A DNA stretch of 64,000 nucleotides from Chitinophagaceae bacterium (GTDB taxonomy: Bacteria; Bacteroidota; Bacteroidia; Chitinophagales; Chitinophagaceae). The position numbers were made by a program, and so were the translations under genes. The stretch spans positions 29,610-93,609 of the forward strand of contig JAIEMP010000020.1 of assembly GCA_019752045.1 (NCBI GenBank), given 5' to 3'. Each line of letters starts with the position of its first letter. Within the stretch, counting starts at the first letter, position 1. Below the pieces are notes generated by a model. It did no database searches, was not told the origin of the DNA, and worked only from the letters and a program-made list of their open reading frames with translations. This document shows, piece after piece, positions 17,375-25,756 of the stretch.

Positions 17375-18193
17375 ATGAACAATTACATAGAGATCAAACT
17401 CAGCACAACAAAAGAAGAAGAACAGGAACTGCTCATTGCTTTAATGAGTGAAGAAGGTTATGATGGATTTGAAGAAACAGGCAAAGGTCTACATGCATTT
17501 ATTCCGGAAGAATTATTTGATGAAACAAAACTGAAGCAATTATTAGAACCGTTTGCAATTGCTTATCAACAGGAACTGATTGCTCCCAAAAACTGGAATG
17601 CTGAGTGGGAGAGTAATTACGAACCGGTTATTGTGGATGATTTTGTAGCAGTTCGTGCACATTTTCATCCATCCATAACAAATGTGCAACATGAAATAAT
17701 CATTACACCAAAAATGAGTTTTGGAACAGGGCATCATGCAACTACGTGGCAGGTGATGAAACTGATGCAGGGAATTGATTTCAATAATCAAACAGTATTT
17801 GACTACGGATGTGGAACAGGTGTGCTCGCTATCCTTGCAGAAAAACTTGGTGCTGCTGAAGTACTGGCGGTTGACTATGATGATTGGTGCATTGAGAATT
17901 CAATAGAGAATGTACAGAAAAATCAATGTAAAGTAATTACAGTAGAAAAAGCAGATGCTCCTCCATCAAATAAAACATTTCATATTATTCTTGCAAATAT
18001 TAACCGGCATATACTACTGGCAAATATGGAAGCCTTGTCGGCATCACTCCTGAACAACGGTTATTTACTGATCAGCGGGTTTTATGCAAACGAAAATCAT
18101 TTATTAACGGAAGCTGCTGAAACGCATGGCTTGCAACTGATGCAGGCATCTGAGCGTCATAACTGGAGTTCTTTGATCTTCCAAAAGCTGTAG
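17375..18193 (+). CDS. prmA: ribosomal protein L11 methyltransferase
   Basis: Transfers methyl groups from S-adenosylmethionine to L11. The 272-residue protein has the N-terminal substrate-recognition domain and the Rossmann-type methyltransferase core with motif I FDYGCGTGVLAILAEKLGA, motif II VLAVDYDDW and the post-motif NINRHILL. PrmA signature KMSFGTGHHATT precedes motif I. It directly precedes plsY (4-bp gap), so the two are cotranscribed. Confidence 0.92.
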   Translation: MNNYIEIKLSTTKEEEQELLIALMSEEGYDGFEETGKGLHAFIPEELFDETKLKQLLEPFAIAYQQELIAPKNWNAEWESNYEPVIVDDFVAVRAHFHPSITNVQHEIIITPKMSFGTGHHATTWQVMKLMQGIDFNNQTVFDYGCGTGVLAILAEKLGAAEVLAVDYDDWCIENSIENVQKNQCKVITVEKADAPPSNKTFHIILANINRHILLANMEALSASLLNNGYLLISGFYANENHLLTEAAETHGLQLMQASERHNWSSLIFQKL

Positions 18194-18197
18194 CAGC

Positions 18198-18836
18198 ATG
18201 AATGCTTTACTACTCATTTTATCTGCTTATTTAATTGGTTCCATCCCAACAGCTTACTGGATCGGTAAACTGTTTTTCGGGATTGATATCCGTGAGCATG
18301 GCAGTAAAAATATGGGCGCATCTAACAGCTTTCGGGTGTTGGGTGCTGTTTGGGGAATTGTTGTATTGATGATTGATCTTGCAAAAGGAATCGGAGCTGT
18401 TCAGTTGGCACAATTTATACAGCCAACTGCCTGGCTGGGCAATGAGCTTTCGTTCTGGCAATTGTTATTAGGTTTAATTGCAGTTACCGGCCATGTGTTT
18501 CCGGTGTTTGCAGGTTTCAGAGGTGGTAAAGGAGTTGCAACATTGTTTGGAGTAGTGATCGCTATTCAGCCATGGACCGCACTTATCAGTGTTGCTGCAT
18601 TTTTAGTAGTAGTTATTTTAACAAAATATATTTCTCTTGGATCTGTTATTGCCGTTTTGGTATTTATGGGATGCGTATTGTTTGCATTAAAAGAAACAAA
18701 CATATACATGCGTACTTTTTCCATCATTGCTGCGGTTCTGGTAGTTTTTATGCACCGCTCCAATTTTAAACGACTGTTTACAGGAAAAGAAACTAAATTC
18801 AGGTGGAAGAATAAAAAGGGGAACAAAGAATCTTAA
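18198..18836 (+). CDS. plsY: acyl-phosphate:glycerol-3-phosphate acyltransferase
   Basis: First acylation of glycerol 3-phosphate in phospholipid synthesis, using acyl phosphate. The 212-residue polytopic membrane protein carries the three PlsY motifs: GSIPTAYWIGK with HGSKNMGASN, then GHVFPVFAGFRGGKGVAT, and a third near the C-terminus. Length and five-helix layout are normal; the tail is strongly basic. Confidence 0.93.
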   Translation: MNALLLILSAYLIGSIPTAYWIGKLFFGIDIREHGSKNMGASNSFRVLGAVWGIVVLMIDLAKGIGAVQLAQFIQPTAWLGNELSFWQLLLGLIAVTGHVFPVFAGFRGGKGVATLFGVVIAIQPWTALISVAAFLVVVILTKYISLGSVIAVLVFMGCVLFALKETNIYMRTFSIIAAVLVVFMHRSNFKRLFTGKETKFRWKNKKGNKES

Positions 18837-18903
18837 CGTTATTTGTAATAAGCAGAAATTAAGTTGGTACGCTAATTGAAATAAGTATAAAAAATAAAAG
18901 AAG

Positions 18904-19716
18904 ATGAAAAAGATTTTAGGCTCATTTATCCTCGTTGTGTTTTTACTGGCAGGTTGTGCCAAGAATCAGGTAACCGGACGCAAACAATTGATTTTACTTC
19001 CTGAAAAAGAATTGCAGTCCATGGCCGGGCAACAATACAAACAATTTTTGGCCGAAAGTAAAATTGTTGCAGTAAATGTAAATAAAGATGCAGAGATGGT
19101 ACGTCGTGTTGGTACTAGAATCGCCTATGCAATCACAAAATATTATGAAGATCAGGGAAAAAAAGAAATCCTTGATGGTTACACCTGGGAGTTTAATCTG
19201 GTTGATAATAAAGACGTAAACGCATGGTGTATGCCGGGCGGTAAAGTAGTGGTTTATACCGGATTGTTACTGGTTACTCAAAACGAAGCAGCATTGGCAG
19301 TAGTAATGGGGCACGAAATTGCACACGCCATTACCTTACACGGTAATGAGCGTATGAGCCAGGGTGTTATGCAGCAACTGGGTGGGGTAGCGCTATCGGT
19401 AGCAGTAGCCAACAAACCGGCCGAAACGCAAAACCTGTTTCTTACAGCTTACGGTATCGGTTCAACGGTGGGGGGCACTTTGCCTTTTTCACGCAAACAG
19501 GAGCTTGAAGCAGATCAGTTTGGATTGCGTTTTGCCGCAATGGCTGGTTATAATCCGCAAGAGGCGATTCCTTTCTGGCAAAGAATGGCTAAGGCGGGAG
19601 GCGGCCAGAAACCACCCGAAATTTTGAGCACCCACCCATCGGATGAGACCCGTATTAAAAAAATGGAACAGTATGTAAATGAGGCCATGCCTTACTACAA
19701 ACCTGTACGCAAATAA
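18904..19716 (+). CDS. M48-family zinc metallopeptidase lipoprotein
   Basis: A 270-residue periplasmic metalloprotease of the LoiP/BepA/Oma1 type. The signal ends at a lipobox (FLLAGC, Cys19). Zinc motif HEIAH lies in GHEIAHAITLHGNERM, with the third ligand in the downstream helix QELEADQFGLRF. Proteins of this group handle misfolded outer-membrane proteins; substrates here are unknown. Own terminator follows. Confidence 0.9.
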   Translation: MKKILGSFILVVFLLAGCAKNQVTGRKQLILLPEKELQSMAGQQYKQFLAESKIVAVNVNKDAEMVRRVGTRIAYAITKYYEDQGKKEILDGYTWEFNLVDNKDVNAWCMPGGKVVVYTGLLLVTQNEAALAVVMGHEIAHAITLHGNERMSQGVMQQLGGVALSVAVANKPAETQNLFLTAYGIGSTVGGTLPFSRKQELEADQFGLRFAAMAGYNPQEAIPFWQRMAKAGGGQKPPEILSTHPSDETRIKKMEQYVNEAMPYYKPVRK

Positions 19717-19739
19717 CTTTTAACCAACTTGTTATGTCA

Positions 19740-19772
19740 AAGGCCCTTGAACAAATCAGGGGTCTTTTTGTT
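19740..19772 (+). terminator. intrinsic terminator after M48 peptidase gene
   Basis: GGCCCTTGA and TCAGGGGTC pair (with G-T pairs) around ACAAA, followed by TTTTTGTTTG. Confidence 0.7.
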
Positions 19773-19825
19773 TGATGATTTTAAAAATATTTGCCCAAAC
19801 TGCTAGCTTTCAGGCAAAAAAAATC

Positions 19826-19833
19826 TACCTTTG
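19826..19833 (+). promoter_or_regulatory. -7 promoter element of the gene at 19871
   Basis: TACCTTTG, exact match to TAnnTTTG, 37 bp before the ATG at 19871. It also argues against the longer upstream reading frame, since that would include the promoter. Confidence 0.6.
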
Positions 19834-19870
19834 CCATCCAACTCTAGTTCTCATCAAAATTTTCATTGGC

Positions 19871-20317
19871 ATGTCTATTTCTCTGTTGGAAAAACTCCAA
19901 TTGAACGAAGAAAAGAACTTACTTATTCAGGGATTACCTTCTTCTATTGAAAAGCAATTTGTAAAGTTATCGTTTGCTAAAAACGTAACCCCATTGCTTC
20001 GTAGTAAGAAGATTGATTTTGCTCTGGTATTTGCGGTTAATCAAAACCAATTAAACGGAATCTTAAAGGAAGTGTTACCAGCATTAGGGCCAAATGCCAA
20101 ATTCTGGGTAGCCTATCCTAAAACAGCTTCTAAAATTGTGAGTGATTTAAACCGTGATGGAAGCTGGCAGTTTATTTGCCAGTGCGGATTTGAAACTTCA
20201 GAAGAAGTGGTGTTGGATCATGTTTGGACAGCAATGCGCTTTGAAAGAGCCATGGCTTTATCTCCAAAACCAACCAGAATTAGCAGAACTTCAAGGCTAA
20301 CTGCCGCTGAAGCGTAA
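19871..20317 (+). CDS. conserved hypothetical protein, possibly DUF3052-like
   Basis: A 148-residue soluble protein of unknown function. Sequence elements IDFALVFAVNQNQLNGIL and NAKFWVAYPKTASKI suggest an alpha/beta fold in which a strand-helix pair follows each other; this loosely resembles DUF3052 proteins, but I am not certain. The C-terminal 30 residues are basic and serine/threonine-rich (SPKPTRISRTSRLTAAEA) and look disordered. The ATG at 19871 is chosen because of the promoter position. Confidence 0.6.
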   Translation: MSISLLEKLQLNEEKNLLIQGLPSSIEKQFVKLSFAKNVTPLLRSKKIDFALVFAVNQNQLNGILKEVLPALGPNAKFWVAYPKTASKIVSDLNRDGSWQFICQCGFETSEEVVLDHVWTAMRFERAMALSPKPTRISRTSRLTAAEA

Positions 20318-20340
20318 GATTGTTCCATGTAACTTACTAT

Positions 20341-20371
20341 TAGCCGTCTGCAAAGGCGGCTTTTTATTTTC
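20341..20371 (+). terminator. intrinsic terminator before the CYTH gene
   Basis: AGCCGTC and GGCGGCT pair around TGCAAA and are followed by TTTTTATTTTC. Confidence 0.75.
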
Positions 20372-20372
20372 T

Positions 20373-20894
20373 ATGAGCCATCATAATATTGAAATCAAAG
20401 CCCGTTGTGCCGATGCTGCTTTTATCCGTGCGTTCTTAGTTGAACAACACGCCGATTTTAAAGGAACCGATCTGCAAACCGATACATATTTTAACGTGCC
20501 TAATGGCCGTCTGAAATTGAGACAGGGCGCTATTGAGAACTCACTCATCTTTTATAAGCGTGAAAATATCGCAGGTCCCAAGCTCAGCGAAGTTCAATTA
20601 TTTCCTGTTGAGCAAAACAGTGATCTGTTAAAACAGGCATTAACCAATGCAAATGGTATTAAAGTAGTGGTGAAGAAGAAACGGGATATCTGGTTTATTG
20701 AGAATGTTAAATTTCATATTGATGAAGTTGAAGGGCTTGGAAGTTTTGTTGAAATTGAAGCCATTGATAAAGACGGCTCTCTTGGTATGGAAAAAATAAG
20801 AGAACAATGTGCGTATTATCTGCAGCAGTTCCGGTTATCTGAAAAAGATCTTTTAACGCATTCTTACAGCGATCTGTTAATGAATGCATCTTAG
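20373..20894 (+). CDS. CYTH-domain protein (class IV adenylate cyclase-like)
   Basis: A 173-residue protein of the CyaB/thiamine-triphosphatase tunnel fold. The N-terminal IEIKAR carries the ExExK-type metal/phosphate-binding motif, and conserved charged strands follow (GRLKLRQG, LIFYKREN, KKKRDIWFIENVKFHIDEVEGLGSFVEIE). Such proteins hydrolyse triphosphates or make cAMP; which applies cannot be judged. The stop codon overlaps the promoter element of the next gene. Confidence 0.85.
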   Translation: MSHHNIEIKARCADAAFIRAFLVEQHADFKGTDLQTDTYFNVPNGRLKLRQGAIENSLIFYKRENIAGPKLSEVQLFPVEQNSDLLKQALTNANGIKVVVKKKRDIWFIENVKFHIDEVEGLGSFVEIEAIDKDGSLGMEKIREQCAYYLQQFRLSEKDLLTHSYSDLLMNAS

Positions 20895-20899
20895 TTTTG
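20892..20899 (+). promoter_or_regulatory. -7 promoter element for the PAP2 gene
   Basis: TAGTTTTG matches TAnnTTTG; its first three bases are the stop codon of the CYTH gene, and it sits 7 bp before the PAP2 ATG, implying an almost leaderless message. Confidence 0.5.
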
Positions 20900-20906
20900 C
20901 AGTTGT

Positions 20907-21521
20907 ATGAACTGGAAATATAATCATCCCTTACGTAATGTGTTTGTATATGCTGTCTTTGTATTACTGACAGCAGGAATTGTTGTATTGCTATGTTGGG
21001 GGAAAGAAGCCGTCTTTCTGAAACTCAATCACCAGCATTCCGATCTGTCTGATGTTGTATTGAAATATTTCACTTTTCTGGGCGAAGGGTTATTAATGGC
21101 AATTCTGGGAGTTGTTCTTTTTTTGATAGGTAAACGTAAACTGGGAATTTTAATGCTGATCAGTTTTGTATTAAGCGGTTTACTTGCACAAGGTATTAAA
21201 AGAGTAAAGAAAGATCCAAGGCCGGGTTTGTATTTTCAAAAGAAAGAAATGGTGCATAATATTGATGGTGAGTTACTGAAAGGAAGAAACAGTTTTCCCA
21301 GCGGCCATACCACTACTGCTTTTGCGATGTTCAGTTTACTTTCCTTTGCCACAAGAAATAAAGCGGTACAGTTTTTATATTTTGCTGCAGCCTGTACTGT
21401 TGGTTATTCCCGCATTTATCTTGGACAGCATTTTACCGAAGATGTACTGGCAGGAGCAGCATTAGGTGTGCTTACTTCTCTTGTATTGTTGTGGGTATTC
21501 AGGAATAAAGATTGGGATTAA
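20907..21521 (+). CDS. PAP2-family phosphatase
   Basis: A 204-residue membrane phosphatase with about five helices. The three catalytic motifs of the PAP2/haloperoxidase family are present: KKDPRPG, PSGHTTTAFA and YSRIYLGQHFTEDV. Likely substrates are lipid pyrophosphates (undecaprenyl pyrophosphate) or phosphatidic acid. Converges on dnaG with adjacent ends and no terminator between. Confidence 0.88.
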   Translation: MNWKYNHPLRNVFVYAVFVLLTAGIVVLLCWGKEAVFLKLNHQHSDLSDVVLKYFTFLGEGLLMAILGVVLFLIGKRKLGILMLISFVLSGLLAQGIKRVKKDPRPGLYFQKKEMVHNIDGELLKGRNSFPSGHTTTAFAMFSLLSFATRNKAVQFLYFAAACTVGYSRIYLGQHFTEDVLAGAALGVLTSLVLLWVFRNKDWD

Positions 21522-23450
21522 TTATCTGAAAATGACAGTGCCCATTTCTTTGGTTAACTCCATTTCCAGTTGTTTTAAATGCTGATGTGTTTTAATGATT
21601 GTGATCTGCTCATCAGATGAATGAGGTTTCTCCATGTCATGCTGATTTTCATCAATCATCCTTTTTATTTTGCGCAGCTTCAGATAGGTGATTACTGACG
21701 ATGTTTCCTGTTTAAACAACTCTTCTCTGGTGGCAAATGGCTTTTCATAAATCTTGATCCAGTTGGGACTGAGCTCTTCGCCCAAATCAGCAAGAGAAAC
21801 AACTGTTTTGCTGATGTGCTGATCTTCGTGAAAGAGAAAGTTTTTTGTGGTGGGTTCCAATCCATCGGCCAGCCATTGTTTATACTGATCAACTATTTGC
21901 AACAGATCTGTATGCTCAATCATTTCCCACTCTTCCGCTTCAGCTAAAATATATTGTGCTGCAGTTTGTGTTTCGTCCCACTGCATCAAACCAAAATCAA
22001 GTAAACAGCGGATGAGTGCACGTTCATGTACCTCATCTGTATTCAGTAATTGAGTGGCAGCATCTTCCTCACTTTCTGCAGGGAATTGATCCTGCATCAA
22101 TTCTTCTTCTCTTGGTAATTTTTGCTCAAGCTTTGTTACACGTTCACGAATAAATTTGTTGACCAAAGAATGCAAACCGGCTTCATCAATTTTCAGCAGC
22201 TCCGCACTTTTATGAATATAATCCTGCTGACGGGTAAAGTCTTCCACCTTGTTCATCCGGCTGATGCTTTCTGCAATGGTATTTACAGCTGCCGCCTTTT
22301 TAGTTGAATCAGTTCCGGCATCTCTCAGCATCACCTCCAACTGAAAGAGGATGACATCTTTTTTATTCTGCTTAATAAAATCAACAAAAGCAGATGCACC
22401 AACTTTGTTTACATAACTGTCAGGGTCTTCATTATCAGGAATCAATACCAGGTGTACATTCAATCCTTCTTCCAGCGCAAGATCTAAACCACGCATGGCT
22501 GCTTTTACACCAGCTGCATCACCATCATACAAAATGGTGAGATTATTACTGTACTTTTTTATCAGGCGTAACTGATCAGGTGTTAATGAAGTACCTCCAC
22601 TGGCAACTACATTTTCAATCCCTGCCTGGTGCAATGCAACAACATCGGTATAACCTTCAACCAACAAGCATTCATCATTCTTATCAATCGCTTGTCGTGC
22701 AAAATAAGTTCCGTATAAGATCTTGCTCTTTATGTAAACTTCGTTCTCCGGAGTATTGATGTACTTAGGTGCGTTTTCTTTTTTACCAATAATCCTTGCA
22801 CCAAAACCAATTACCTTACCCGTGGGGTTGTGGATGGGAAAAATAATCCGCTCCCTGTAATTATCTACCAGCTCTCCGTTACGTTCAACAACAATTCCTG
22901 TTTTGGTTAACAATTCAGGATTGAATTGTTTTTTGATGGCTTCACCTGCAAATGCATCCCGTTGTTGAGGTGAGTAACCCAGTTGAAATTTTTGAATGAT
23001 CTCTTCTCTGAATCCTCTTTCTTTTAAATACGTTAACGCAACGGCTTTGCCTTCTTCTGTTTCAAATAACTGTTGTTTAAAAAACTCCTGGGCAAAACTG
23101 TTGATGATTAAAATGCTGTCAGCAGTCTGCCGCTGTTGCACTACTTCAGGTGAAGAGTACGTTTCTTCCACTGTTACATTATACTTGGCGGCTAAAAATT
23201 TCAGTGCATCAACATAACTGTACTTTTCATGCTCCATCAAAAAGCTCACCGCATTACCACTTCTTCCACAACCAAAGCATTTGTAAATTTCTTTGGTGGA
23301 AGAAACCGTGAAGGAGGGCGTTTTTTCATTGTGAAACGGGCAAAGTCCTAAGTAGCTGTTGCCACGTTTCTTTAGTTTTACAAAGCCGCCAACGATTTCA
23401 ATGATATCAATGCGACTTAAAATTTGCTGTATGGTAGACTGTGAAATCAA
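21522..23450 (-). CDS. dnaG: DNA primase
   Basis: Synthesises RNA primers at the replication fork. The 642-residue protein has the N-terminal zinc-binding domain (CPFHNEKTPSFTV ... CFGCG), the TOPRIM core (CLLVEGYTDVVAL and ILYDGDAAGVKA) and a C-terminal helicase-interaction region. The start is taken as a TTG at 23450 giving MISQSTIQQIL, which matches the usual DnaG N-terminus; a second in-frame TTG lies three codons upstream. Normal length for the phylum. Confidence 0.93.
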   Translation of the reverse strand: MISQSTIQQILSRIDIIEIVGGFVKLKKRGNSYLGLCPFHNEKTPSFTVSSTKEIYKCFGCGRSGNAVSFLMEHEKYSYVDALKFLAAKYNVTVEETYSSPEVVQQRQTADSILIINSFAQEFFKQQLFETEEGKAVALTYLKERGFREEIIQKFQLGYSPQQRDAFAGEAIKKQFNPELLTKTGIVVERNGELVDNYRERIIFPIHNPTGKVIGFGARIIGKKENAPKYINTPENEVYIKSKILYGTYFARQAIDKNDECLLVEGYTDVVALHQAGIENVVASGGTSLTPDQLRLIKKYSNNLTILYDGDAAGVKAAMRGLDLALEEGLNVHLVLIPDNEDPDSYVNKVGASAFVDFIKQNKKDVILFQLEVMLRDAGTDSTKKAAAVNTIAESISRMNKVEDFTRQQDYIHKSAELLKIDEAGLHSLVNKFIRERVTKLEQKLPREEELMQDQFPAESEEDAATQLLNTDEVHERALIRCLLDFGLMQWDETQTAAQYILAEAEEWEMIEHTDLLQIVDQYKQWLADGLEPTTKNFLFHEDQHISKTVVSLADLGEELSPNWIKIYEKPFATREELFKQETSSVITYLKLRKIKRMIDENQHDMEKPHSSDEQITIIKTHQHLKQLEMELTKEMGTVIFR

Positions 23451-23588
23451 GGCGGGCAAATTACGAAATTGGGGCCAATTGAAAGGAAGTTAATACGAAA
23501 GGGAGAGTTGTTAAAATTTTTCAATGTCATTCAACCGACAAAGAAAGGATTCGATATAAGGTAGTTTTAGTATTGACAATATTACATC

Positions 23589-24008
23589 ATGAAACATATT
23601 TTATTTTTTTTCCTGTTGGTTCTAACCATTTTTAATTCCTGTAAAAAAAGTCCTGAGACCACTTTAAACGAATTGATTATAGATAGTACTGCTAAAGTAA
23701 AGTTTGAAGGCCCGTTTATGAGTGAACAGTGGGGAACGGTTTCCGGTCTAGCAAAAATTTATCTCAAAAACGGAAAATATATTCTTGCCTTAGAAAATTT
23801 CAGTACCAGTAACGGGCCCGATTTGAAAGTGTATTTATCAAAGGACAAAACTCCCTCTGCATTTATCAAACTCAGCAATCTCAAATCAACCAATGGTAAT
23901 CAGTTGTACGACATACCTGATAATATGCTTGATTTTAGTCAATATAAATATGCCCTGATCCATTGTGAGCGCTTTAATCATTTATTTGGAAGTGCATTAT
24001 TGCAGTAG
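23589..24008 (+). CDS. DM13-domain lipoprotein
   Basis: A 139-residue lipoprotein (lipobox FNSC, Cys19). The mature part, from VKFEGPFMSEQWGTVSGLAKIYLKNGKYILALENF to the C-terminus with GPDLKVYLS, is a DM13 domain, a fold proposed to take part in electron transfer or redox chemistry at the cell surface. It stands between dnaG and prfB without obvious partners. Confidence 0.78.
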   Translation: MKHILFFFLLVLTIFNSCKKSPETTLNELIIDSTAKVKFEGPFMSEQWGTVSGLAKIYLKNGKYILALENFSTSNGPDLKVYLSKDKTPSAFIKLSNLKSTNGNQLYDIPDNMLDFSQYKYALIHCERFNHLFGSALLQ

Positions 24009-24053
24009 TTTTTAGCTGTGCAGAATAAGAAACGAAAGAATCAACTTTCTCCT

Positions 24054-24061
24054 TACATTTG
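24054..24061 (+). promoter_or_regulatory. -7 promoter element for prfB
   Basis: TACATTTG, exact TAnnTTTG match, 8 bp before the prfB ATG; the transcript should be nearly leaderless. Confidence 0.55.
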
Positions 24062-24069
24062 CACCCGTT

Positions 24070-25165
24070 ATGACACTCGAAAAATTAAACGATATAAGGG
24101 AACGCATTCTTGTCCTGAGGAGGTTTCTTTGACGTCGAGAACCGACAATATAAAATAAGCGAAGACAAGCAACTCACACTAAGTCCCGGATTCTGGGACG
24201 ATAATAAGCGTGCAACTGAAATTTTAAAAGAAATCAAGAACAACGAGTATTGGGTAAAACTTTACGAAGATACCAATAGCGCTGTTGAAGATTTTGCTGT
24301 GCTGTTTGAGTTCTGGAAGGCAGGCGATGCAACAGAAGAAGAAACCAAAGAAGCATACGAAAAATCAGTTGCTGGTATTGAAGACGCTGAATTTAAAAGC
24401 ACCCTCAACCAACCAGAAGACGAATTGCCCGCTGTTTTACAAATTAACTCCGGTGCCGGTGGTACTGAAAGCCAGGATTGGGCCGAAATGCTCTCCCGGA
24501 TGTATCGCATGTACGGCGAAAAGCAAGGCTGGAAAGTAACCGAGATGGATTGGCAGGATGGCGATGGTGCCGGTATTAAAACCTGTACCTATCAATTCGA
24601 TGGTCCGTTTGCGTATGGTTTTCTGAAAGCCGAAAGCGGCGTTCACCGTTTGGTACGTATTTCACCATTTGACAGTAATGCAAGAAGACATACGTCTTTT
24701 GTAAGCGTATATGTGTATCCGTTAGTAGATGACACCATTACCATTGAAATTAATCCGGCCGATGTGAAGATGGAAACATCCAGAAGTGGTGGAGCCGGCG
24801 GACAAAACGTAAACAAAGTTGAAACCAAAGTACAGTTAACACATATTCCTACAGGAATTGTAGTGGTTTGTCAGCAAGACAGAAGTCAGCTTGGTAACCG
24901 TGAACTTGCCATGCAAATGCTAAAAAGCCGTTTGTATGAAATGGAATTGCAAAAGCGGAATGAGTTGAAGGATGCTACGAATGCAAAGAAGAAAAAGATC
25001 GAGTGGGGCAGCCAGATACGCAGTTATGTATTTCATCCATACAAAATGATTAAAGATCACCGTACAGATTTTGAAGTAGGTAACATCGGCCCTGTAATGG
25101 ATGGTGAGCTGGATGGATTTATTAAAGCTTATTTAATGAGTGAGAAAGAAGCAGAAGCTAAATAA
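24070..25165 (+). CDS. prfB: peptide chain release factor 2, with programmed +1 frameshift
   Basis: Terminates translation at UGA and UAA. The ATG at 24070 opens 20 sense codons and meets an in-frame TGA at 24130-24132. The site reads AGGAGG-TTT-CTT-TGA-C: a Shine-Dalgarno-like AGGAGG followed by the slippery CTT-TGAC, the classical RF2 autoregulatory frameshift. After the +1 shift (GAC at 24131) the frame runs to 25165 for a total of about 364 residues, the normal RF2 length. The RF2 codon-recognition tripeptide SPF ([14 protein letters not shown]) and the catalytic GGQ ([13 protein letters not shown]) are present. Confidence 0.95.
24118..24133 (+). promoter_or_regulatory. prfB programmed +1 frameshift signal
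   Basis: The internal AGGAGG, the slippery codon CTT and TGAC at the in-frame stop together cause the ribosome to shift when RF2 is scarce, so RF2 controls its own synthesis. Most genes of the window lack a Shine-Dalgarno sequence, so this internal one is notable. Confidence 0.9.
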
Positions 25166-25196
25166 TTGTTTAATCAAACAATAAGATGAAGGATCT

Positions 25197-25745
25197 ATGC
25201 AAAAGAGTTTCTTACTGTTACTGATGATGTATTTTTTTGCAGCCTGCAACAGCGGTGAAACAGCCGAAGAGAAACCATTTACGTTTGAAACAGAACCAGC
25301 TGCTAAAACAGAACAGTCAGCAACGGCCAAGGATAGCAATACAGCAAGAACAGCAGCACAGCCATTTGAACTTACAGCAGAAGAAGAGCTGGACGATGCC
25401 GCTTTTGTAAAGAGTGCGAAACCTTCTACCTGGAGCGAGGCGGGTATTACTGATCCTCTTGCATTTAAAAATTTTTTGAAGAAACTGCAGTACTGGTCTG
25501 CCAATGATATGAAAGACAGTATAGCAACTGTACTTGCTTATCCTATCGTGCATCCATATATAGTCAACAAGCAGGATTTCATTGAAAAGTATGGTACCTA
25601 CTTTAACAGCAAAGTGAAAACTGCACTTGCAAATCAAAAACTGAATAGTTTATTCCGAAGTTATCAGGGTGTAATGCTGACTGGTGGCGCATTGTGGTTT
25701 AAACAAAAAGAGGCAGGTTTTAAAATAACATTCATCAACAATTAA
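25197..25745 (+). CDS. hypothetical lipoprotein
   Basis: A 182-residue lipoprotein (lipobox FFAAC, Cys17). Residues 20-75 are low-complexity, rich in alanine, threonine and glutamate, and probably form a flexible linker. The C-terminal domain (LAFKNFLKKLQYWSANDMKDSI ... YGTYFNSKVKTAL) has alternating helices and resembles small NTF2-like envelope domains only vaguely. Function unknown. It follows prfB at 31 bp. Confidence 0.65.
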   Translation: MQKSFLLLLMMYFFAACNSGETAEEKPFTFETEPAAKTEQSATAKDSNTARTAAQPFELTAEEELDDAAFVKSAKPSTWSEAGITDPLAFKNFLKKLQYWSANDMKDSIATVLAYPIVHPYIVNKQDFIEKYGTYFNSKVKTALANQKLNSLFRSYQGVMLTGGALWFKQKEAGFKITFINN

Positions 25746-25756
25746 ACAACATTTTT

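Noticed and set aside
24070..24132. Short 20-codon gene before prfB, or a frameshift error
   Set aside because: The sequence AGGAGG...CTTTGAC is the known programmed frameshift of RF2, so it is one gene.
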